From positions 2,666,001 through 2,730,000 of the forward strand of contig NZ_AP024828.1 of assembly GCF_019668465.1 (NCBI RefSeq): a DNA stretch of 64,000 bases, in the 5' to 3' direction. Positions within the stretch are counted from its first letter, which is position 1. Each line of letters opens with the position of its first letter. The position numbers were made by a program, and so were the translations under genes. Shown here one piece after another: positions 57,253-64,000 of this stretch. The notes under the pieces were generated by a model. That model was not told where the DNA came from. It searched no databases and saw only the letters and a program-made list of their open reading frames with translations. This DNA is from Mycobacterium senriense (lineage in GTDB: Bacteria > Actinomycetota > Actinomycetes > Mycobacteriales > Mycobacteriaceae).

Positions 57253-57732
57253 CTAGTAGCCGGAAGACCGTTCACATTGTTGTTGTGCGGCCCGCAGGAT
57301 CGCCTCCGCGGCAAGGAATGCGGGCTTGGCGCGGTCGGCACCCTCGACGGGCAGGTCTGCCGCGCAGCGCAGCACCATCAGGGCCAACGCACTGTGGGTC
57401 GCGTAGGAGACGATCAGCAGGTTCGCGCAACCATGCGCGCCGCTCACCGTCATGACGTGCTGGCGTTTGCCTTCCCACCCCGGCCAGTTGAAATCGGGTG
57501 GTCGCTGCAGCGATGACCAGTTCACGTTTATGGAAGTGACATCCCCGAGCAACGGAGTCAGGACCGCAACGAGCTCGGGTAATTCATTGGTGATGCGATC
57601 TGCACGCGGCCACCACGCGCCGTCGATATCGCGGCCGAGGCGGCGAGCAACGGACAGCCGGATGGGAGTGGCCTGGCGCCGGGTCCTGACCGCATAGCTC
57701 ATCGGAGGTACCACAGTCGGCAATTCGCGCAC
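57253..57732 (-). CDS. DUF5994-type hypothetical protein
   Basis: 159 aa from GTG 57732 (or Met11 at 57702). DUF5994 features: IDGAWWPRADRITNELPELV and an ending of Trp/Gly-rich strands. Function unknown. Its stop abuts the SDR remnant. Confidence 0.68.
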   Translation of the reverse strand: MRELPTVVPPMSYAVRTRRQATPIRLSVARRLGRDIDGAWWPRADRITNELPELVAVLTPLLGDVTSINVNWSSLQRPPDFNWPGWEGKRQHVMTVSGAHGCANLLIVSYATHSALALMVLRCAADLPVEGADRAKPAFLAAEAILRAAQQQCERSSGY

Positions 57733-58138
57733 CTATTCACGAAGGTGCGGTTATCCGCAGAATTTGTCCGAGTCTTCCGGTATTCGGTGATGGCCGGGTT
57801 TGCGCAACTCATGGGCGGTTCCTTCGCGCTCGGCGTCGTCGGGCCCGCGGGTGCGGGACCAACGGAAGAATCACATTGCCCGGGGGTGCCATCCGCGCCG
57901 GCCGCGCGGTGGACCACCGCTGACAACGAACGGCTCTCGGCTGACGCTACGCCACCACTCGGCCACTCGGACGGTTGGGTAACCAGCGAAAGCGCGTAAA
58001 CGCGGCACGTGCATGCCCCACCGCGTTGGGTGATGCACTAATTCCCTTGCACTGCAACGGATAAGGCGGCGATGTCGACCATCTGCCACCGTGAGCCGGG
58101 ATTGCGGGTAGGGTGGTGGCAACGCGAGGACGGATTAC
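57733..58138. other. 406-bp region without supported gene
   Basis: Open frames exist on both strands (for example 57745-57999 plus) but none has a ribosome site or a recognisable domain. A TGCGG-TTAT-CCGCA palindrome (57746-57759) lies near the DUF5994 start. Promoter of the small gene at 58139 is presumably at the right end. Confidence 0.4.
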
Positions 58139-58372
58139 ATGGCAATGGAGAACTGGTGCGACGCGGTTGAGATCCATCCGTCGCAGATCCGGGTCGGTGA
58201 CATCATCGGCACGCGGCGTCCCACCGAATTGCGCCTGACCGTCAGGATGATCAGTGGTCCGCAGAGCGGTCCGCGGCAGTGGACTTTCTTCAGCCGAGAC
58301 GATCACGGCCAGCAGCGAACCAGTACGTTCGGAGAAGACGAATTGGTCCGCAGGTACGCCAAATCGTCCTGA
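58139..58372 (+). CDS. Small hypothetical protein
   Basis: 77 aa: WCDAVEIHPSQIRVGDIIG and a C-terminal TFFSRDDHGQQRTSTFGED. It resembles mycobacterial basic/acidic small proteins with a beta-rich core (VGDIIGTRRPTELRLTVRMI). ATG 58139 follows GAGGACGG by 5 bp. No function known. Confidence 0.6.
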   Translation: MAMENWCDAVEIHPSQIRVGDIIGTRRPTELRLTVRMISGPQSGPRQWTFFSRDDHGQQRTSTFGEDELVRRYAKSS

Positions 58373-58394
58373 CCTCCGAAAACGACGACGCCGA

Positions 58395-58538
58395 TCAGCG
58401 CCGTTGCGTCGGGGAATTGTGGGGGTCGGCGTCGGGCCGATCCGAAAACGTCGGGTACTCGACCGGTTTGCCGGAGGTTTCGTCCGAGACGACCTGTTTT
58501 GGTGCCTCGGTGTGGGAAAATAGGTTGGATTGGTCCAT
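58395..58538 (-). CDS. Small hydrophilic hypothetical protein
   Basis: 47 aa from ATG 58538, preceded by GGAAGG with 6-bp spacing. Low-complexity, polar (PKQVVSDETSGKPVEYP). No known domain. Supported only by ribosome site and frame. Confidence 0.4.
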   Translation of the reverse strand: MDQSNLFSHTEAPKQVVSDETSGKPVEYPTFSDRPDADPHNSPTQRR

Positions 58539-58931
58539 GGGTTGTCCTTCCGAATGAAGAGTTCGGCCGTTACGCACGATTGCCTGTAGTCGGACGACGA
58601 TCGAATCGCACGGAGATCTAATTCGTGATGCGTTCACGATTGGCGATCACCACTGAAACGTGGTTCATCCTCCACTGTACAGGCAGTTCACGCGGTGCAT
58701 GCGGTAACCGGTGAGCTGGTGCCCGCCGCGCTTCGGGCACCGGGGACGCGGCTTCGTGGGCAGCCTGGGCTCCCGGGTTTCGCGGGCCGCCGGAACGGCC
58801 ACCGTATTCGCCACAATGGGCAAGGAGTTGGCCAGCGCGACAACCGTTTTCAAGTCGTGACAGACTCGTGCTACTCTAACCCCGCAATGGGTGTGTTGGT
58901 ACATCCGCATTTGAATGAGAGAAGTAAGTAA
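58539..58931. other. Region upstream of the cold-shock gene
   Basis: 393 bp with no supported CDS; an open plus-strand frame at 58695-58931 lacks a ribosome site. It contains the cold-shock promoter (-10 TACTCT 58872-58877) and an untranslated leader of about 50 nt. Confidence 0.4.
58872..58877 (+). promoter_or_regulatory. Candidate cspA promoter -10
   Basis: TACTCT with TTTTCA 19 bp upstream. Gives a transcript start near 58884 and a leader of about 48 nt that could fold as a cold sensor. Confidence 0.4.
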
Positions 58932-59135
58932 ATGGCACAGGGAACTGTGAAATGGTTCAACGGTGAAAAGGGCTTCGGCTTCATCACCCCTGACGACGGC
59001 GCGAAGGACCTCTTCGTCCACTACTCGGAGATCCAGGGAAACGGCTATCGCTCGCTCGAGGAGAACCAGCGTGTTCAGTTCGAGGTTGAGCAAGGAGCCA
59101 AAGGACCCCAGGCAGTAGGAGTCACGGCCGTCTAA
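58932..59135 (+). CDS. cspA: Cold-shock protein (CspA family)
   Basis: 67 aa, single OB-fold with RNP1 [10 protein letters not shown] and RNP2 [12 protein letters not shown] chaperone. Followed by a strong terminator hairpin. Confidence 0.95.
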   Translation: MAQGTVKWFNGEKGFGFITPDDGAKDLFVHYSEIQGNGYRSLEENQRVQFEVEQGAKGPQAVGVTAV

Positions 59136-59154
59136 TAAATTCACATACCTCAGG

Positions 59155-59188
59155 GTGGGCTGGTGCGGATTGCTTCGCACCGGCCCAC
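59155..59188 (+). terminator. cspA terminator
   Basis: GTGGGC-T-GGTGCG, 8-nt loop, CGCACC-G-GCCCAC followed by TGGTGTTTT. Intrinsic-type stem with short T-run. Confidence 0.8.
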
Positions 59189-59325
59189 TGGTGTTTTCGG
59201 TCCTGACGCCGATGACTCGGTGATTCGGCTCGCCGACGGCGCAGTCTAGTTCGGGCGGCAACGTCGGCTGCGACATCGCCCGGCGCTTCATCCGATCCGG
59301 ACCGAGTGGCCGGGATAATGACCCC

Positions 59326-60024
59326 ATGCGTCTCGCGTGGGTGCTGCGGCTGGCGGCCGTGGTGGCGCTGGTCTCGGTGAGCGGGATGCCGTGGGCCTCG
59401 GCGGGCCCCGACGTGCCGCCGGTCGGCGACGCCGCGCGTGCCGCCGGCTTCGTGGACATCCGCACCGTCGTTCCCGACGCCGTGCTCGATCTGCGCTACG
59501 CGACCACGAACAACTTCACCCACACGCAGCTGTATCCGTCCGACGCCAGATGCCTTGTGCACCAATCGATGGCCCCCGGGCTGGCAGCCGCGGCCGGGGC
59601 ATTGCGCCCGCAGGGCCACCTGCTGGTGTTCTGGGACTGCTATCGGCCGCACGACGTCCAGGTCAAGATGTTCAACCTGGTCCCCAATCCCGCATGGGTG
59701 GCACGCCCGGGCCCGTATGCGCACAGCCACGAGTCGGGGCGCTCGGTCGACGTGACCTTCACCACGGCGCAGCAGCCCTGCTCGTCCGGGCTGCATGCGG
59801 GCGGACTTTGCCTGGCCGACATGGGCACCGACTTCGACGACTTCACCTCTCGGGCAACCGCTTTCAACACCCAGGGCATCAGTGCTGACGCCGTGGCGAA
59901 CCGGGCAGCGCTGCGGAACGCCATGAACTACGGCGGGCTGAAGGCGTATTCGGGGGAGTGGTGGCATTTCGACGGCCCGGGAGCCGGTATCGACCAACCG
60001 ATTCTCGACGTGCCCGTCGACTAG
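59326..60024 (+). CDS. D-alanyl-D-alanine dipeptidase (VanX / M15D-type), secreted
   Basis: 232 aa. Signal peptide (residues 1-26, AAVVALVSVSGMPWASAG), then VanX zinc motifs HSHESGRSVDVTF (His, Asp) and GEWWHFD (Glu, His). Rv0838 LpqR-like but lacks a lipobox Cys, so secreted rather than anchored. The -10 GATAAT (59314-59319) lies 6 bp before the ATG: leaderless. Confidence 0.87.
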   Translation: MRLAWVLRLAAVVALVSVSGMPWASAGPDVPPVGDAARAAGFVDIRTVVPDAVLDLRYATTNNFTHTQLYPSDARCLVHQSMAPGLAAAAGALRPQGHLLVFWDCYRPHDVQVKMFNLVPNPAWVARPGPYAHSHESGRSVDVTFTTAQQPCSSGLHAGGLCLADMGTDFDDFTSRATAFNTQGISADAVANRAALRNAMNYGGLKAYSGEWWHFDGPGAGIDQPILDVPVD

Positions 60025-60109
60025 ATGTCTCATTGTATGAGACGTGAATTTCATAATGTGACCTGACCGCGTAAGCTGCCAGACGAGACGGGGCAGGCAA
60101 GGGGCCACA

Positions 60110-60922
60110 GTGAGCGACGAACATCGAGCGACCTACACGCACGGACACCACGAGTCGGTGTTGCGCTCGCATCAGCGGCGCACCGCCGAGGACTCCGCGG
60201 CCTATCTGCTGCCGCATCTGAAGCCGGGGCTGTCCGTGCTTGACGTCGGGTGTGGACCCGGCACCATCACTGCCGACCTGGCCGCCCTTGTTGCGCCCGG
60301 ATCGGTCACCGCCGTCGACCAGGTCGCCGACGTTCTCGGCGTTGCCCGCGCCGAAATCGAGCGACGCAATCTGTCCAACGTCTCGTTCGCGACCGCCGAC
60401 GTGCAGAACCTCGAGTTTCCTGACGACACTTTTGATGTCGTCCATGCGCATCAGGTGCTGCAGCACGTCGCCGATCCGGTCGCGGCCTTGCGGGAGATGC
60501 GGCGAGTGTGCGCGCCGGGCGGCATTGTGGCGGCCCGCGACGCCGACTACTCGGGGTTCGTCTGGTACCCCGAAATGCCGGCGCTCGACTTATGGCGAGA
60601 CCTTTACCAGCGCGTCGCGCGCGCCAACCGCGGCGAGCCGGATGCGGGCCGGCGACTGCTGTCGTGGGCGCAGCAGGCGGGATTCGGCGACGTCACGCCC
60701 ACGGGCAGCCTGTGGTGCTACGCCACGCCCGCGACGCGCGATTGGTGGGGCGGAATGTGGGCCGACCGAATTCTGCACTCCACCGTGGCGCGCGACCTGG
60801 TGAGTCTCGATCTGGCGACCACCGCACAACTCGAGGAGGTCTCCGCCGCGTGGCGGGAATGGGCCGCCGCGCCGGACGGCTGGATCGCGGTCCCGCACGG
60901 CGAAATCATCTGTCGCGCATAG
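60110..60922 (+). CDS. UbiE-type SAM-dependent methyltransferase
   Basis: 270 aa. SAM motif I LDVGCGPGTITADLA, and VVHAHQVLQHVADPVAALRE as motif II/III. Rv0839-like. Substrate unknown. Confidence 0.88.
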   Translation: MSDEHRATYTHGHHESVLRSHQRRTAEDSAAYLLPHLKPGLSVLDVGCGPGTITADLAALVAPGSVTAVDQVADVLGVARAEIERRNLSNVSFATADVQNLEFPDDTFDVVHAHQVLQHVADPVAALREMRRVCAPGGIVAARDADYSGFVWYPEMPALDLWRDLYQRVARANRGEPDAGRRLLSWAQQAGFGDVTPTGSLWCYATPATRDWWGGMWADRILHSTVARDLVSLDLATTAQLEEVSAAWREWAAAPDGWIAVPHGEIICRA

Positions 60923-60925
60923 ACC

Positions 60926-61135
60926 TCAGTCGAGAAACAGGCCCGGAGTCGGTTGGTCGCCGCCGCGGCACCGGGACAGGTTTTTTGGCTCCGACGAAGT
61001 GTCGGTCTTGGCCGGGAGCACCACGTTGTCGCCCTGCCCGGCCGCACCGATTCCGAATCGCGAGCCCGATTCCGCGGCCGCCACCGGGATGACGACGGTG
61101 CGATCGACGAGCGAACCGTTGGACGGAGCCTCCTT
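60926..61135 (-). pseudogene. Possible remnant of a reading frame, unknown origin
   Basis: Minus-strand frame of about 70 codons without a start, high GC3, reading VIPVAAAESGSRFGIGAAGQ and ending GGDQPTPGLFLD. Bounded by an upstream TAA. It may be a gene remnant or chance. Confidence 0.3.
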
Positions 61136-61194
61136 TTACCTGGTCAAGCAGGTGGTATTGGCATTCTCTTTTTTTGCAAGTACGTTATTCACCG

Positions 61195-62772
61195 ATGGAT
61201 AATATGGCCCACACTCCGTCTGGTATCCCGCTGCAGCCCGTCTACGGGCCGGCGGATGTAAGCGCGGAGCCTCCGCAGCCGGGAGAGTTCCCCTTCACCC
61301 GGGGTAACTTCGCGTCCGGCTATCGCGGCAAGCTCTGGACCTTCCGCCAGTACTCGGGATTCGGCACCGCCGAGGAATCCAACCGCCGTTATCGCTACCT
61401 GCTGGAGCAGGGCGGGACGGGGCTGTCGGTGGCGCTCGACCTGCCCACCCAGTGCGGATACGACTCCGACGACCCCGAGTTCGGTGAGGAGGTGGGCCGG
61501 GTCGGCGTCGCGGTGGACACCCTGGCCGACTTCGAGATCCTGTTCGACGGCATCCCGTTGGACAAGCTCAGCACGAGCATGACGATCAACGGGACGGCGG
61601 CGATCCTGCTGGCGTTCTACGTCGCCGCCGCCGAGAAAAAGGGCATCCCGCGGGCCAAGCTCACCGGGACCATCCAGAACGACATCCTCAAGGAGTACGC
61701 CTCGCGCGGTACCTGGATCTGGCCGCCCGAGCCGTCGCTGCGACTGATCGCCGACACCATCGAATTCTGCGCGGCCGAGGTTCCGCGGTTCAACGCGATT
61801 TCGGTGGCCGGCGCGCACTTCCGCGATGCGGGGGCCAACGCGGTGCAGGAGATGGCGTTCACCCTGGCCGACGGGGTGACCTACTGCGACACCGTGGTCG
61901 AACGCGGTCGCATGACGATCGACCAGTTCGCGCCGCAGATCTCGTTCTTTTTCTACACGCACGGGGATTTCTTCGAGGAGATCGCCAAATACCGTGCGGG
62001 ACGCCGGCGTTGGGCGACCATCGTGCACGAGCGCTACGGGGCGAGAACGGCGAAGGCGGCGATGTTCCGCTTCGGTTGCGTCTGTGGTGGCGCGTCGCTG
62101 TACGCACCGCAGGCCCACAACAACATCGTCAGGGTGGCCTACGAGGCGATGGCCGCGGTGCTCGGCGGTGTGCAGTCGATGTTCACGGCGGCCTGGGACG
62201 AGCCGTTCGCCCTGCCGACCGAGGAAACCACCACACTGGCGCTGCGCACACAGCAGATCCTGGCGCACGAAACCGGCGTCGCCAGCGTCGCCGACCCGCT
62301 CGGCGGCTCCTACTTCGTGGAGGCGCTGACCGATGCGACCGAGGAGCGCATCGTCGAGATCATGTCCGACCTCGAGCGGCACGGCGGAATGGTGCAGGCC
62401 ATCGAGGACGGTTACCTGCAGGGCCTGATCGCCGACGAAGCCTTCAACATGCATCAAGAGGTCGAAGCAGGCACCCGGCCCGTCGTCGGGGTCAACCGGT
62501 TTGTGACGGAGGAACTGGCGCACGATGTCGTCACCTACGAACTCGACGCCGAAGGACGTGATCTGCAGCTCAAGCGCCTGGCCAAGGTAAAAGCCGAAAG
62601 GGATACGACCGCAGTGAAATCCACGTTGTCTGCGCTGTCGCGGTCAGCCGAGGGAGACGACAATCTGATGCACAAGCTGATCGACTGCGCCAACGCGTAC
62701 TGCACGGTCGGGGAAATGGTCTCCGCGCTCAAGGCGGTATGGGGCGAGTTCCAGCAACCGGTGGTGTTCTAG
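61195..62772 (+). CDS. Acyl-CoA mutase large subunit (methylmalonyl-CoA mutase family)
   Basis: 525 aa from ATG 61195. TIM-barrel mutase domain: QYSGFGTAEESN, LPTQCGYDSDDP, GTIQNDILKEYASRGTWIWP, and DPLGGSYFVEALTD. B12-dependent carbon-skeleton rearrangement. B12 domain is separate in the next gene, as in isobutyryl- or 2-hydroxyisobutyryl-CoA mutases. Substrate specificity not decidable here. Confidence 0.88.
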   Translation: MDNMAHTPSGIPLQPVYGPADVSAEPPQPGEFPFTRGNFASGYRGKLWTFRQYSGFGTAEESNRRYRYLLEQGGTGLSVALDLPTQCGYDSDDPEFGEEVGRVGVAVDTLADFEILFDGIPLDKLSTSMTINGTAAILLAFYVAAAEKKGIPRAKLTGTIQNDILKEYASRGTWIWPPEPSLRLIADTIEFCAAEVPRFNAISVAGAHFRDAGANAVQEMAFTLADGVTYCDTVVERGRMTIDQFAPQISFFFYTHGDFFEEIAKYRAGRRRWATIVHERYGARTAKAAMFRFGCVCGGASLYAPQAHNNIVRVAYEAMAAVLGGVQSMFTAAWDEPFALPTEETTTLALRTQQILAHETGVASVADPLGGSYFVEALTDATEERIVEIMSDLERHGGMVQAIEDGYLQGLIADEAFNMHQEVEAGTRPVVGVNRFVTEELAHDVVTYELDAEGRDLQLKRLAKVKAERDTTAVKSTLSALSRSAEGDDNLMHKLIDCANAYCTVGEMVSALKAVWGEFQQPVVF

Positions 62773-63198
62773 ATGGCCGTCCGCGTTCTCGTTGCCAAAC
62801 CCGGCCTGGACGGGCATGACCGCGGCGCGAAGATCGTCGCCCGCACCCTGCGTGACGCCGGGTTCGAGGTCATCTACACCGGCATCCGCCAGCGCATCGA
62901 GGACATTGCGTCCATCGCCGTCCAGGAGGACGTGGCGGTGGTGGGGTTGAGCATCCTGTCGGGTGCCCACCTGGCCCTCACCGCGCGCACCGTGCAGGCC
63001 TTGCGCGCCGCCGATGCCGCCGACATCGCCGTCGTCGTCGGGGGCACCATCCCGCACGCCGACGTCCCCAAGCTGCTCTCCGCCGGCGCCGCCGCGGTAT
63101 TCCCCACCGGGACACCGTTGGACGACCTGGTGCGCGACATCCGCGCGCTGACCGGGACTCCCGATCCAGTCACGGAGGAACCATGCGCGTCGGAGTAA
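62773..63198 (+). CDS. Acyl-CoA mutase small (cobalamin-binding) subunit
   Basis: 141 aa, directly after the large subunit. Base-off cobalamin motif DGHDRG (Asp13-His15-Gly18), then the Rossmann-like strands (VAVVGLSILSGAH and VVVGGTIPHADV). Forms the holo-mutase with the preceding protein. Overlaps the next gene by 16 bp. Confidence 0.92.
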   Translation: MAVRVLVAKPGLDGHDRGAKIVARTLRDAGFEVIYTGIRQRIEDIASIAVQEDVAVVGLSILSGAHLALTARTVQALRAADAADIAVVVGGTIPHADVPKLLSAGAAAVFPTGTPLDDLVRDIRALTGTPDPVTEEPCASE

Positions 63199-64000
63199 TG
63201 ATCGGCGCCGAGCGTGGCGACATGGCCCGCAAGGTGGACAAACTGGCCTCCGATATCGAATGGGCCGAATCCGCGGGCCTGGACACGGCGTGGATGCCGC
63301 AGGTGCCCAACGACTTCGACTGCCTGACCATGGTGTCGCTGATGGCCGCCCACAGCTCGCGCATCGAGTTGGGCACCGCCGTGGTGCCGCTGCAGGCCCA
63401 GCACCCGATCGCCCTTGCCCGCCAGGCGCTCTCGACGCATGCGGTGGCCGGTGGACGGCTGGCGCTTGGCGTTGGGCCGTCGCACCACTGGATCATCCGG
63501 GACATGCTCGGCCTGCCCTACGAGAAGCCGGCCGCCTACACCCGCGATTACCTGCAGGTGCTCAATGCCGCCGTTGCCGGGCCGGGATCGGTTGATGTCG
63601 AAAACAATTCGTTTACCGTGCACAATCCGTTGGCGATCGGGGCCGATACACCGATGCCGGTGCTCGTCGCCGCGCTGGGACCGGTGATGCTGCAGATCGC
63701 CGGTGAACTCGCCGACGGTACCGTGCTGTGGATGGCCGACGAGCGCGCGATCGGCGATCACATCGCGCCGAAGATCACCAAGGCCGCCGCGGACGCCGGG
63801 CGGCCCGCACCGCGGATCGTCGCGGGAATCCCGGTATGCCTGTGTGGGCCTGGGCAAGTCGATGAGGCCAAGGAGCGGGCCAACCGCATCCTGGGCGAGG
63901 CCGAGGTGTCGCCCAACTACCAGCGCCTGCTCGACCGCGGCGACGCCCGCGATGTCGGTGATCTGTGTGCGGCCGGTGACGAGGAGGCGATCCTGGCCCG
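63183..64000 (+). CDS. F420-dependent LLM-class oxidoreductase, C-terminus outside window
   Basis: 272 residues visible from ATG 63183, after GAGGAACC. Luciferase-like TIM barrel: MIGAERGDMARKV, QAQHPIALARQALSTHAVAGG-type and ALGVGPSHHWI. In operon with the mutase subunits. Role in the same acyl-CoA pathway is inferred only from context. Confidence 0.88.
   Translation, partial: MRVGVMIGAERGDMARKVDKLASDIEWAESAGLDTAWMPQVPNDFDCLTMVSLMAAHSSRIELGTAVVPLQAQHPIALARQALSTHAVAGGRLALGVGPSHHWIIRDMLGLPYEKPAAYTRDYLQVLNAAVAGPGSVDVENNSFTVHNPLAIGADTPMPVLVAALGPVMLQIAGELADGTVLWMADERAIGDHIAPKITKAAADAGRPAPRIVAGIPVCLCGPGQVDEAKERANRILGEAEVSPNYQRLLDRGDARDVGDLCAAGDEEAILA

Noticed and set aside
57745..57999. 84-codon plus-strand frame
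   Set aside because: No ribosome site, no recognisable domain, and mixed hydrophobicity; treated as non-coding.
58665..59465. Minus-strand frame across the cold-shock gene
   Set aside because: Overlaps cspA, its terminator and the VanX gene; no support.

Overview
The window is high-GC mycobacterial chromosome. The backbone follows the M. tuberculosis Rv0792c-Rv0839 order as I recall it: encapsulin/DyP, purL, purF, purM, cysA2/sseC, glnR, mshD, phoT/phoY2, cpsA, dus, desA1, kmtR. The gene set and differences from M. tuberculosis (full pstSCA next to phoT, an orphan MCE protein where cpdA/cpsY would be) suggest a slow-grower such as a member of the M. avium complex. The species cannot be fixed from sequence alone.

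Layout. 1-16 kb: accessory and lipid metabolism (WS/DGAT, PlsC-like acyltransferase, epimerase, GntR regulator, flavin disulfide reductase, HAD, TMEM175-like channel, DUF427, MDR dehydrogenase, two TetR regulators, alpha/beta hydrolase, MOSC-reductase fusion, SDR). Three promoters in 10.9-13.4 kb share a TGGG-N8-CCCA palindrome, which looks like one local TetR regulon. 16-18 kb: encapsulin shell with DyP peroxidase cargo. 18-31 kb: aminopeptidase, purine synthesis (purL, purF, purM) and small conserved genes. 31-35 kb: sulfur/redox operon headed by a leaderless leader peptide ending in seven Cys codons (a cysteine attenuator), plus thiX and lmeA. 35-42 kb: glnR-mshD, pstSCAB and the PhoU homologue. 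42-50.5 kb: cpsA, dus, desA1, TetR, MpaB-like oxygenase, KmtR with a His-rich protein, deaminase, methyltransferase.

The most striking region is 50.5-55.1 kb. A 4.4-kb Tn554-type element (two tyrosine recombinases, a TnpC-like protein and a zinc-ribbon ORF) has inserted into the host tRNA-Lys(UUU) gene and split it. The 3' part is at 50531-50579 and the 5' part at 55025-55052. Inside the element, beside the host tRNA promoter and in the same orientation, lies a second and different tRNA-Lys(UUU) gene. Its anticodon is interrupted between U34 and U35 by a 217-nt group I intron. The element therefore appears to break a tRNA gene, supply a replacement, and protect that replacement from re-insertion by interrupting the target sequence with a self-splicing intron.

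55-64 kb: tRNA-Glu, tRNA-Asp and tRNA-Phe, an AtoE-like transporter, small hypotheticals, cold-shock protein, VanX-type dipeptidase, methyltransferase, and a split acyl-CoA mutase followed by an F420-type oxidoreductase that runs off the window.
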